A DNA stretch of 64,000 nucleotides from Bifidobacterium simiiventris (GTDB taxonomy: Bacteria > Actinomycetota > Actinomycetes > Actinomycetales > Bifidobacteriaceae). The stretch lies in assembly GCF_019331715.1 (NCBI RefSeq), contig NZ_JAHBBG010000009.1, positions 33,907-97,906 of the forward strand, read 5' to 3'. This document shows, in pieces, positions 8,811 through 16,489 of the stretch. The notes under the pieces are model-generated. The model was not told the DNA's origin. It did not search any database and saw nothing but the letters and a program-made list of their open reading frames with translations. Position numbers and translations under genes: made by a program. Within the stretch, counting starts at the first letter, position 1. Each line of letters begins with the position of its first letter.

Positions 8811-8896
8811 AGTGAAGTTGTGTGTTCCGCCGTGCGGTAAAATGCGTGGCGCGAACGCAAGACTTGCAAGTCAAAGAACATTATAGGGAGTCCATT

Positions 8897-9091
8897 ATGG
8901 CAGCTCGTTGCGCAGTGTGCGGCAAGGGACCGCAGACCGGTTACACCGTTTCGCACTCACATATCCGCAATAAGCGCACCTTCCGCCCGAACCTGCAGCC
9001 GGTTCGCACCACGATCGACGGCGAGAACGTCCGCGTTCGCGTGTGCGTCAAGTGCCTCAAGGCTGGCAAGGTTCAGCGTGTGGCCGCGTGA
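8897..9091 (+). CDS. rpmB: 50S ribosomal protein L28
   Basis: A 64-residue protein of the large ribosomal subunit. [20 protein letters not shown] and the basic [14 protein letters not shown] segment are diagnostic of L28. The two CxxC pairs (CAVC near the N-terminus and CVKC at about residues 50-53) mark the zinc-binding form. Actinobacteria often carry a second, zinc-free paralogue elsewhere; none is visible in this window. The ATG follows TATAGGGAG. The gene is a single transcription unit with its own promoter and a strong terminator 20 bp after the stop. Confidence 0.97.
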   Translation: MAARCAVCGKGPQTGYTVSHSHIRNKRTFRPNLQPVRTTIDGENVRVRVCVKCLKAGKVQRVAA

Positions 9092-9110
9092 ATCGCGAGA
9101 TAGCAAGCTT

Positions 9111-9145
9111 AAACCCCGGTAGTCGCAAGACCGCCGGGGTTTTTC
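9111..9145 (+). terminator. Rho-independent terminator of rpmB
   Basis: AACCCCGG and CCGGGGTT form a stem around a loop of about 14 bases, followed directly by TTTTTC. Confidence 0.85.
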
Positions 9146-9212
9146 ATATCGCAGGCGGTCCGGGCCGTTGACCGAAGGCAGCTGTCCGCTTGCCCCGACA
9201 CAATGGAGCGTT

Positions 9213-11777
9213 ATGAGCATTACCCTGAACACCCCGGTGTCGTCGTTGATGACGAACAAACGGCGTGCCGGTGCGCTCAAATCTCTAGGCATCGTCTCGA
9301 TCGGCGACGCGCTGACCTACTATCCGTTCCGTGTGACCGACCCGGTGCCGCTGCGCGCGCTGCGTGAGGCTCGGATCGGCGAGGCGATGGCGTTCGCCGC
9401 GGTGATCCGCGACCTGCGGGTGGTGCCGATGAACGCGCGGCGCGGCTACCGACTCGAAGCGCTCGCCGACGATTCCGATTTCGCCCGTTCGCGCGGCATG
9501 ACAGGCGCGATCACGCGGCTCACGTTCTTCTCGTACAAGAAGCAGTACGTCGACTGGCTGAGTGTCCGGCTGCGTGCCGGATCGAGCGTCGTGATCTCGG
9601 GAACGCCCAGCGAATACGGCGGCCAGCTGCAGTTCACGCATCCCGAAATCGTGACGGTCGCGCCGAACGACGGTCCGACCGTAGACGGCATGTTCGTGCC
9701 GGAAACGTCATCGCTCAAGTACGATGCGGACACGGTCGAGGCCGGCCTGCGTCGCGTCTGCCGGCCGCGACCGGTGTACCACGCGACCTCGCGCATCTCC
9801 AGCGAGCATATCCACGAGTCGATCCTCTCGTTCATGCGAATGCTGGAACGCGACGATGTCGCGGACATTGCGGACGCCGGCCGGGCTGCGCGGAACGATA
9901 CGCTCCGCGACACGACAGCGACCGCCGAGGGTGCCGCCGACTCCGTAAACGGCCCTGCCGACGCCGCCCAGATCATGCGACTCGCGCATGCCATCCCCGA
10001 CATCCTGCCTGAACCGGTGCGGACCGCCAAACAGCTCATGCACCGAGCCGCAGCGTTCGCCGCGATCCATAATCCGGATTCCACGGCCGACTTCGCGCGC
10101 GCCATCGACACGCTGCGATACGAGGAAGCGTTCATCTGCCAGACCTCGCTGCTGCAAGCGCGCCGGCACGCGCATCACACGGCCGCGGAACCCTGTCCGC
10201 ACACCGCATTGCGCGACCGGTTCATCGCATCTCTGCCGTTCGATCTGACGCGCGGTCAGCGCGAGGTCGTCGACGACATCGCCGCCGACATGACCCGCGA
10301 CACGCCGATGCAACGGCTTCTGCAAGGCGAAGTCGGCTCCGGCAAAACCGTCGTCGCGCTCGCCGCGATGCTGCAGGCGGTCGGCTCCGGCCATCAGGCC
10401 GTGCTCGTCGCGCCCACGCAGGTGCTCGCCGAGCAGCACGTTGCCACGATCGGCAAGATGGTCGCCGGACTGCGCGCGGCGGATGACGTCGATGCGTCCG
10501 CTGACGGTGACGATGTAACGGACGACCATTCTCGCCGTGGCAAAGCTTCCACCGCCGCATCCGACGGCCTATTCGACGATCCCGCGGCACACGACGACGT
10601 CATCCCCGTGATCCTCTTGACTGGCGGCATGAAACTCGCCGCCCGTCGCCGTGCGCTCGCCGTTGCCGCCAGCGGCCGGCCGTGCATCATCGTTGCCACG
10701 CATGCCGCGTTCTCCAAAACCTTTCAGGCGCCGAACCTCGCGCTTGCGGTCATCGACGAACAGCACCGGTTCGGCGTCGAACAGCGCGAATCGTTGCGCG
10801 GCAAAGCCGACAAGGCGCCGCACCTGCTAGTCATGACCGCCACGCCGATCCCGCGCACGGCCGCGATGACCTGGTTCGGCGATCTCGACATCTCGTGGCT
10901 CACGGAATTGCCGGGCGGCCGCAAGCCGATCCGCACGTTCATTGTGCCCGAAGCGGACGGGCGCACGATGGGCAGTATGTTCGCGCACATTCGCCAGCGT
11001 ATCGACGCAGGGGAGCGGGCGTACGTGGTCTGCCCGCGCATCGACGCGGATTCCGAGACCGACGATGTCGACTCGTCGGTGACCGGCGGCTCCGAAATGG
11101 ACGTATACGACCGCTCTGATGCCGGCATGACCGGGACGGACGGCGACGAGCACCCACAGCGCCCGCCGTTGCACTCGGTGACCGAGATCGCCGACCGGCT
11201 GGCAAGCCTGCCGCAGTTCGCCGGCATCGAGTTCGCGACGTTGACCGGGCGCGACGACGACGAGACGAAGGCCCGCGTGATGGCCGACTTCGCGAGCGGC
11301 AAGACGCCGATCCTGGTCGCCACCACGGTGATCGAGGTTGGCGTGGACGTGCCGCAGGCCAGCTGCATCGTGATCTTCGACGCCGACCGGTACGGTCTGT
11401 CGCAGCTGCACCAGCTGCGCGGGCGTGTGGGGCGTGGCGGCACGAACTCGTGGGCGTTCCTGATCTCGCGTGCCGAGCCCGGATCGCCGGCCGAACAGCG
11501 GTTGCAGGTGATTCAGGGATCTTTGGACGGTGCCGAGATCGCGCAGGCCGACCTGGAATTCCGCGGCGCGGGCGATGTGCTCGGCGACGCGCAGTCGGGC
11601 GGCAAGTCGAGCCTGAAACTGCTGCGCGTGGTCAAGGACGCCGACATGATCGCCGACGCGCGCGAACGTGCCGGACGACTGCTGACCGACGACCCCGATC
11701 TGGGCGGCGAAGTGCAGCTCGCCGGCGCGGTGCTCGACTTCACGCGCGGCAACGAGGCGTTTTTGACCTCGTCGTGA
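9213..11777 (+). CDS. recG: ATP-dependent DNA helicase RecG
   Basis: An 854-residue superfamily 2 helicase that remodels stalled replication forks and branch-migrates Holliday junctions. The N-terminal wedge/OB domain carries KSLGIVSIGDALTYYPFR. The helicase core shows Walker A (LQGEVGSGKTVVA), the DEQH box seen as VIDEQHRFGVEQR, TATPIPRTAAM, and the motif VI region HQLRGRVGRGG. The usual length is about 690-750. Here three Asp/Ala/Ser-rich inserts near residues 213-255, 422-463 and 612-650 explain the excess. The ATG at 9213 has GGAG upstream; an in-frame extension to 9168 is not preferred. rsmD follows after a repeat region, an order common in actinobacteria. Confidence 0.96.
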   Translation: MSITLNTPVSSLMTNKRRAGALKSLGIVSIGDALTYYPFRVTDPVPLRALREARIGEAMAFAAVIRDLRVVPMNARRGYRLEALADDSDFARSRGMTGAITRLTFFSYKKQYVDWLSVRLRAGSSVVISGTPSEYGGQLQFTHPEIVTVAPNDGPTVDGMFVPETSSLKYDADTVEAGLRRVCRPRPVYHATSRISSEHIHESILSFMRMLERDDVADIADAGRAARNDTLRDTTATAEGAADSVNGPADAAQIMRLAHAIPDILPEPVRTAKQLMHRAAAFAAIHNPDSTADFARAIDTLRYEEAFICQTSLLQARRHAHHTAAEPCPHTALRDRFIASLPFDLTRGQREVVDDIAADMTRDTPMQRLLQGEVGSGKTVVALAAMLQAVGSGHQAVLVAPTQVLAEQHVATIGKMVAGLRAADDVDASADGDDVTDDHSRRGKASTAASDGLFDDPAAHDDVIPVILLTGGMKLAARRRALAVAASGRPCIIVATHAAFSKTFQAPNLALAVIDEQHRFGVEQRESLRGKADKAPHLLVMTATPIPRTAAMTWFGDLDISWLTELPGGRKPIRTFIVPEADGRTMGSMFAHIRQRIDAGERAYVVCPRIDADSETDDVDSSVTGGSEMDVYDRSDAGMTGTDGDEHPQRPPLHSVTEIADRLASLPQFAGIEFATLTGRDDDETKARVMADFASGKTPILVATTVIEVGVDVPQASCIVIFDADRYGLSQLHQLRGRVGRGGTNSWAFLISRAEPGSPAEQRLQVIQGSLDGAEIAQADLEFRGAGDVLGDAQSGGKSSLKLLRVVKDADMIADARERAGRLLTDDPDLGGEVQLAGAVLDFTRGNEAFLTSS

Positions 11778-11790
11778 TCGCGGCGTGACG

Positions 11791-11967
11791 TGTCATTTCG
11801 GCCAGGCGGGGCGAGGCGTTGCCATATCGACTGAGCTGGTCACATATTGTCATTTCGACCTAACCGCAGTGGGACATTGTCATTTCGACCGAGCGAAGCG
11901 AGCGGAGAAATCTTGCTGAGGCGGCGGCATAAGATTTCTCCGCTCGCTTCGCTCGGTCGAAATGACA
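11791..11967. repeat. Family A palindromic repeat with perfect 37-bp arms
   Basis: The arms 11878-11914 and 11931-11967 are perfect 37-bp inverted repeats around a 16-base spacer; each outer end reads TGTCATTTCGACC. Extra copies of that outer end lie just upstream at 11791-11803 (one change) and 11848-11860, as if the element had been duplicated or had inserted repeatedly. Related copies are seen at 58190-58285, 56312-56350, 54068-54096 and 14132-14171. It could act as a bidirectional terminator or mRNA stabiliser between recG and rsmD. It resembles a REP element or a MITE without coding capacity. Confidence 0.9.
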
Positions 11968-12041
11968 TGGTGGGAGGCTTAACCGGAATGATGGGCCGGA
12001 TTGAAAGACCGGTGCATAGGCCGACCGCTACAGTAGGGCGT

Positions 12042-12650
12042 ATGCGCGTGATTTCTGGACGATTCAAGGGCGTGGCGCTGACCACGCCGAAAACCGGCAC
12101 CCGGCCCACTACCGACCGCACCAAGGAAGCGATCTTCTCGCGTCTCGACTCGTGGGGCGTGCTGGACGACGCCCGAGTGCTCGACCTGTTCGCCGGCACC
12201 GGGGCGCTCGGCATTGAAGCGCTGAGCCGCGGCGCGCGCGAATTGGTCGCCATCGAGGCGAACGGACCGGCCGCCGCGCTGATCGCGAAGACGCTGACCG
12301 CGCTGAAGCACAACAAGGCGTGGCGGCCGGACATGGGCGCGCGGGTCATCAAGGCGAAGGCGGAGAAGTTCGCGGCTCCCGCGGCATCGGGTGCGGCGGC
12401 CGCCCGGCCGTTCGACGTGATCTTCATCGACCCGCCGTATGCGTTCGAGACTCAGGCGTGCGACCAATTGCTGGCCGACCTGGTGGCGTCCGGCATGGCG
12501 GGGGAGCGCACGGTGATCGTACTGGAACGGTCGGGCCGCTCGGATGACCCGGCCGCCCCGGCCGGCTGGGAGATCAGTGAGCGGCGCGACTATGGCGAGA
12601 CGGCGGTGTTCTATCTGGAGGCTGCGGTTCCCGCGATTGACGGCGAATAA
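12042..12650 (+). CDS. rsmD: 16S rRNA (guanine(966)-N(2))-methyltransferase RsmD
   Basis: A 202-residue methyltransferase that modifies G966 of 16S rRNA during 30S assembly. It starts MRVISGRFKGVALTTPK and carries the SAM motif VLDLFAGTGALGIEALSRGA. Its catalytic motif IV is FIDPPY, the NPPY-type signature of N2-guanine methylation. An Ala-rich insert (AAPAASGAAAARP) precedes motif IV. The start at 12042 follows GTAGGGCGT. An open extension upstream only translates the palindromic repeat and is not real. Confidence 0.93.
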   Translation: MRVISGRFKGVALTTPKTGTRPTTDRTKEAIFSRLDSWGVLDDARVLDLFAGTGALGIEALSRGARELVAIEANGPAAALIAKTLTALKHNKAWRPDMGARVIKAKAEKFAAPAASGAAAARPFDVIFIDPPYAFETQACDQLLADLVASGMAGERTVIVLERSGRSDDPAAPAGWEISERRDYGETAVFYLEAAVPAIDGE

Positions 12651-12683
12651 TCCCGGGAGCTGACTGATTTCACTTTCAGCGAA

Positions 12684-12702
12684 ACCGGCATGACGTGCCG
12701 GT
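12684..12702. other. Small stem-loop between rsmD and the nitroreductase gene
   Basis: ACCGGCA and TGCCGGT form a 7-bp stem with a 5-base loop. There is no T run after it, so it is at best a weak terminator of rsmD. Confidence 0.45.
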
Positions 12703-12717
12703 AATACCTCGTATCGT

Positions 12718-12781
12718 GGTATGCGGATGATATATCTCGAATCGAGATATCGAATCGAGATATATCGATGATCTGCATACC
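12718..12781 (+). promoter_or_regulatory. Nested palindromic operator-like region upstream of the nitroreductase gene
   Basis: A 64-bp near-palindrome ends 19 bp before the start codon. The outer arms are GGTATGC and GCATACC. Inside it the hexamer pair ATCTCGA/TCGAGAT repeats so that several nested palindromes overlap. The region is strikingly AT-rich compared with its surroundings. It could be a multi-site operator or a 5' untranslated hairpin that shields the GAAAGGAA ribosome-binding site; the regulator is unknown. Confidence 0.6.
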
Positions 12782-12800
12782 GTGACCGAAAGGAACCATC

Positions 12801-13403
12801 ATGTCGAACTTTGTCGAGGAACTCCAGGCCCGTCGTTCCCAGTACGCGCTGACCAGCGCCTCCCCGATCGCCGACCAGGAGATCGTCAAGCTGATCGAGG
12901 ACGTCACCGTCGCCGTGCCGAGCGCCTTCAACTCCCAGCCGCAGCGCGCTGTCGTGCTGTTCGGCGACGCCAACCAGAAGCTGTGGGACATCGTCAAGGA
13001 GACCCTGCGCAAGGTCGTCAATGACGAAGAGGCGTTCAAGTCCACCGAGGCGAAGATCAACTCCTTCGCGGCCGGCCACGGTACCGTCCTGTTCTTCGAC
13101 GACGAGGACGTGACCAAGCAGCTGCAGGAGAACTTCCCGGCCTACGCCGCCAACTTCCCGGGCTTCGCACGTGACGCCGCCGGCATGCTGCAGCTCGCCG
13201 TGTGGACCGCTCTGTCCGAGAAGGGCCTCGGCGCGTCCCTGCAGCACTACAACCCGCTGATCGACGAGGCCGTCGCCGCCGAGTTCGGCCTGCCCGCAAG
13301 CTGGAAGCTGCAGGCCCAGATGCCGTTCGGCACCGTCGCCCAGCCGGCCGGCCCGGTCGACAAGCAGCCGGCCGACGCCCGCGTCAAGGTCTTCGGCCTG
13401 TAA
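12801..13403 (+). CDS. Nitroreductase family oxidoreductase
   Basis: The product has 200 residues. MSNFVEELQARRSQYALTS matches the start of FMN-dependent nitroreductases of the HBN1/NfrA-like group, with the conserved VPSAFNSQPQRAVVLFG (FMN contact) and YNPLIDEAVAAEFGLP segments. These homodimeric flavoproteins reduce nitro compounds, quinones or flavins with NAD(P)H; in an anaerobe a role in oxygen or redox stress is plausible. Codons end almost entirely in C or G of the optimal type, suggesting strong expression. It is flanked by an elaborate palindrome upstream and a strong terminator downstream, so it is a single-gene unit. Confidence 0.88.
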   Translation: MSNFVEELQARRSQYALTSASPIADQEIVKLIEDVTVAVPSAFNSQPQRAVVLFGDANQKLWDIVKETLRKVVNDEEAFKSTEAKINSFAAGHGTVLFFDDEDVTKQLQENFPAYAANFPGFARDAAGMLQLAVWTALSEKGLGASLQHYNPLIDEAVAAEFGLPASWKLQAQMPFGTVAQPAGPVDKQPADARVKVFGL

Positions 13404-13463
13404 ACCGTGCCGCGGTGCGTTGCGGCCATCTGACATGGCTGTGCGCTGAGACGCGATGAGATC

Positions 13464-13503
13464 ACGGGATGGAAAACTCGCATGGTTTTCCATCCCGTTT
13501 TTT
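13464..13503 (+). terminator. Strong Rho-independent terminator after the nitroreductase gene
   Basis: ACGGGATGGAAAAC pairs with GTTTTCCATCCCGT across a short loop, followed by TTTTTA. It separates the gene from the convergent trmD. Confidence 0.9.
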
Positions 13504-13576
13504 ATTGCGCGATTCCGCGATGGCATATGGATTTGAGTTTCCATCGCGTGCGCAATCGCGTGATGGGGAGCGTCGA

Positions 13577-14575
13577 CTACCGGCGCTTCGGATGCGCGCC
13601 CGAGACCTCCCAGCCCAGCGCCATCAGCGTCTTGCGGTCGGCCTTGTCGAGCGCCTTGCAGTCCAGTCGCTCGATCAGATCCGGCCGGATCTCGTCCGTA
13701 CGGGCGATCGCCTCGTCGCGGCGGTAGCGGTCGACCTTGCCGTGGTCGCCGGACAGCAGGATGTCCGGCACCTTGAGTCCGCGCCATTCGGCCGGCTTGG
13801 TGTACTGGCGGTGCTCGAGCAGCGCGTTCTCGCCCGTGTAGGATTCCTCGATGATGGAGTCGGCGTTGCCCATGAACCCGGGCAGCAGACGCGTGATCGC
13901 CTCCAACATCACCGACACGGCCACCTCGCCGCCGTTCAGCACGTAATCACCGATCGAATACTCGCGCACGTCCACGCCCTGCGCGCGGTAATACGCGGGG
14001 ATTCGGGCATCGTAGCCCTCGTAGCGGCCGCAGCCGAACAGCAGGTGACCGGCGTGGCTCAGCTCGGTCGCGTCGCGCTGCGTGAACAGCGGCGCGGACG
14101 GATTGGGGAAGATCAGGACGGGGGAGGATGGAAGATCTCTCGACTCCGGCTGCGCCTCCGCTCGAGATGACGAGGAGGAAGACTGTTCAGAGGGCTGGGA
14201 TGACGGGAATGATGACTGCGCGTCGGACCGCGATTCCGTCGGGATGGTTGCCGAGGTCGTATCGTCCGGCGAGACGGAAGCCGGAACCCCGTCGGACTCG
14301 TCGGACTCGTCGGACTCGCCGGACGGCGCAGTCACGACCGCCGGCGCAAGGCCTAGCAGATCGTCAAGGCACTCGGCCCACACCGCGGGCTTCATCACCA
14401 TGCCGGCGCCGCCGCCGACCGGCGTGTCGTCCACCGAATGATGCACGTCGTGCGTCCAGTTGCGCAGGTTGTGCGCCTTCACCTCGACCAGTCCCTTGGC
14501 CTGCGCCTTGCCGAACAGCGACAGGTTCAGCACGTCAAAATACTCCGGGAACACGGAAACGATATCGATCTTCAT
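13577..14575 (-). CDS. trmD: tRNA (guanine(37)-N(1))-methyltransferase TrmD
   Basis: A 332-residue SPOUT methyltransferase that makes m1G37 in tRNAs reading CNN codons and prevents frameshifting. It starts MKIDIVSVFPEYFDVLNLSL. The trefoil-knot SAM site is seen as LLFGCGRYEGYDAR and YSIGDYVLNGGEVAV, with the catalytic Asp in the SGDHG segment. The family norm is about 240-270 residues. Here residues about 79-150 are an extra Ser/Asp/Glu-rich segment inserted before the first knot strand (VLIFPNP). Residues 135-149 of it are encoded by DNA matching the family A repeat. In many bacteria trmD is in the rpsP-rimM operon; here two ABC exporter genes separate it from them. Confidence 0.95.
   Translation of the reverse strand: MKIDIVSVFPEYFDVLNLSLFGKAQAKGLVEVKAHNLRNWTHDVHHSVDDTPVGGGAGMVMKPAVWAECLDDLLGLAPAVVTAPSGESDESDESDGVPASVSPDDTTSATIPTESRSDAQSSFPSSQPSEQSSSSSSRAEAQPESRDLPSSPVLIFPNPSAPLFTQRDATELSHAGHLLFGCGRYEGYDARIPAYYRAQGVDVREYSIGDYVLNGGEVAVSVMLEAITRLLPGFMGNADSIIEESYTGENALLEHRQYTKPAEWRGLKVPDILLSGDHGKVDRYRRDEAIARTDEIRPDLIERLDCKALDKADRKTLMALGWEVSGAHPKRR
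14132..14171. repeat. Family A repeat arm inside the trmD coding sequence
   Basis: The 40 bases match, with two single-base insertions and three substitutions, the 38-base arm of the half-copy at 56312-56350 (reverse complement), from AAGAT to ATGAC. It lies in the middle of the extra segment of trmD and keeps the frame open. Confidence 0.7.
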
Positions 14576-14638
14576 GAACCCCTAGCCTAGCGTGTGGGCT
14601 GGTTCTGCCATGCGTCCGCCCGCCCGCGACGTGAAACA

Positions 14639-16489
14639 TCACCCCGCCGTCTGATCGGCCACCATGCGCGAGTAGACGCCGCCCGCCGCCATCAGCGACT
14701 CGTGCGTGCCCTGCTCGACGATCCTGCCGTGCTCGAACACGACGATCAGGTCGGAATCGCGGATCGTGGACAGGCGATGCGCGATCACGATGCTCGTGCG
14801 TCCCGCGGTCATGCGGATCATCGCGCGCCGGATCGACTGTTCGGTCACCGTGTCGACCGCGCTCGTCGCCTCGTCGAGGATCACGATCGGCGCATCGGCC
14901 AGCAGCGCCCGCGCGATCGTCAGCAGCTGCCGCTCGCCCTGGCTCATCGCACTGCCGCCGCCGGTCAGCACCGTATCGTAGCCATGCTCCAGCCGTTCGA
15001 TGAACCCGTCCGCACCGGCCGCCCGCGCCGCATCGCGAATCTGCTCGCGCGTCGCGTCTGGACGCCCGAACGCGATGTTCGCCGCCACCGTGTCCTCGAA
15101 CAGCGACGGCTCCTGCAGCACGCTGCCGAACGCATGCCTCAGGCTCGCCATCCGATAATCGCGCAGATCACGCCCGTCCAGCAGCACGCGCCCCGCGTCC
15201 GGATCGTAGCAGCGCGTCAGCAGGCTCACCATCGTCGTCTTGCCCGAGCCGGTCTGCCCGACGAACGCGACGCGCGCGCCGGCCGGAATCGCCAGCGTCA
15301 CGTCATGGATCACCGGATGCGCCGGATCGTAGCCGAACGAGACATGATCGAACACGATGTCTCCGCGCGGCCCGGCCGCATCCACCGCGTCCGGCGCGTC
15401 GGCCGGCTCCGGCTCCTCGTCCATGACCTGGAACATGCGTTCCGCGCCGGCCACCGCCGTCTGGAACGTGTTGTAGATGTTCGCGATGTCCACGAACGGG
15501 CGCGAGAACTGGCGCACGTACAGCAGGAAGCTCGACACCACGCCGATGCCGATCATGCCGCGGGCCGCCATCACGCCGCTCGTGACCGCGACCAGCAGGA
15601 ACCCGAAATTGTTGATCGCGTTCGACAGCGGCATCATGAATCCCGACCAGGTCTGCGCGCGCGTCGCCGTCGCGCACAGCCGGTCGTTGAGCCGTTCGAA
15701 ATCGTCGATCATCGCCTGTTCCTGACCGTACGTCTTCACGGTCGCCATGCCCGAGACCGTCTCCTCGACATGCCCGTCGAGCTCGCCGAGCACGCGCTGC
15801 TGCTTCGCGAACAGCGGTCGCGTGCGGCGCGTCACGGTGCGCGCGAGCAGCAGCACGAGCGCCACCGAAACGAGCGAGACGGCGGTCAGCGGCGGACTCA
15901 GCCACAGCATGCACGCCAGCGTGCCCGCGATCGTGAACGCGTACACCATGAGCTGAGCGAGCGAATCGGAGATCGTGGAACTGATGTTGTCCACGTCGTT
16001 CGTCAGGCGGCTCATCAGCTCGCCGTGCTGATGCCGGTCGAAGAAACGCAAGGGGAGCCGTTCCATCGATTCGAACAGCGCAAGCCGCAGATGCAGCACG
16101 ATCCGCTGGCCGACCGCGGCCATCATCCACTGCTTGCCGAAGTCGATGAGCCAGTCGACCGCATACAGCCCGGCCAGCAGCGCGAGCGCGAACGTGACCG
16201 ACGCGCGGGCCGAGATGCGGTCGATGACCATGCCGATGAGCAGCGGCGAGAGCACGCCGGACGTGGCGCCCAGTCCGGACAGGACGAACACGCGGCCCAG
16301 ACCGCGCCGGTGGCCGCGCGTCACGTCGAGCAGACGACGCAGCGTGCCGCGCATGTCGTGCGGTTTGACGACCGGCGCGCCGCGACGGGCCATGCCGCCG
16401 CCGAACTGCGGTCCGGTCGCGCGGCGGTCGAACGTCGGGGATGGGGTTGCGGATGGCGATGATGGGGTTGCGTTGTCTGCGTGACTCAT
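14639..16489 (-). CDS. ABC exporter half-transporter, catalytic-type subunit of a heterodimer
   Basis: About 616 residues, with a six-helix transmembrane domain (residues about 70-350) and an NBD. It shows Walker A (VGQTGSGKTTMVSLL) and a canonical Walker B/D-loop (PIVILDEATSAVDT) with the catalytic Glu. The signature motif is degenerate: SAMSQGERQ instead of LSGGQ. The start ATG at 16489 follows GGAGG and overlaps the stop of the upstream partner gene by 4 bp (ATGA), so the two are translationally coupled. In heterodimeric exporters (LmrCD, TM287/288) one site is degenerate; the pattern here fits exactly. The substrate could be a drug, peptide or lipid. Confidence 0.92.
   Translation of the reverse strand: MSHADNATPSSPSATPSPTFDRRATGPQFGGGMARRGAPVVKPHDMRGTLRRLLDVTRGHRRGLGRVFVLSGLGATSGVLSPLLIGMVIDRISARASVTFALALLAGLYAVDWLIDFGKQWMMAAVGQRIVLHLRLALFESMERLPLRFFDRHQHGELMSRLTNDVDNISSTISDSLAQLMVYAFTIAGTLACMLWLSPPLTAVSLVSVALVLLLARTVTRRTRPLFAKQQRVLGELDGHVEETVSGMATVKTYGQEQAMIDDFERLNDRLCATATRAQTWSGFMMPLSNAINNFGFLLVAVTSGVMAARGMIGIGVVSSFLLYVRQFSRPFVDIANIYNTFQTAVAGAERMFQVMDEEPEPADAPDAVDAAGPRGDIVFDHVSFGYDPAHPVIHDVTLAIPAGARVAFVGQTGSGKTTMVSLLTRCYDPDAGRVLLDGRDLRDYRMASLRHAFGSVLQEPSLFEDTVAANIAFGRPDATREQIRDAARAAGADGFIERLEHGYDTVLTGGGSAMSQGERQLLTIARALLADAPIVILDEATSAVDTVTEQSIRRAMIRMTAGRTSIVIAHRLSTIRDSDLIVVFEHGRIVEQGTHESLMAAGGVYSRMVADQTAG

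Noticed and set aside
11847..12041. N-terminal extension of RsmD through the palindromic repeat
   Set aside because: The extension only translates the repeat (FRPSEASGEILL and its mirror), lacks a ribosome-binding site, and the conserved protein begins at 12042.
14594..16462. 622-codon open frame on the plus strand antisense to the ABC exporter gene
   Set aside because: The translation is Arg/His/Asp-rich with no domains. It is the frame-linked shadow expected opposite a GC-rich gene, while the minus strand encodes a full ABC exporter.
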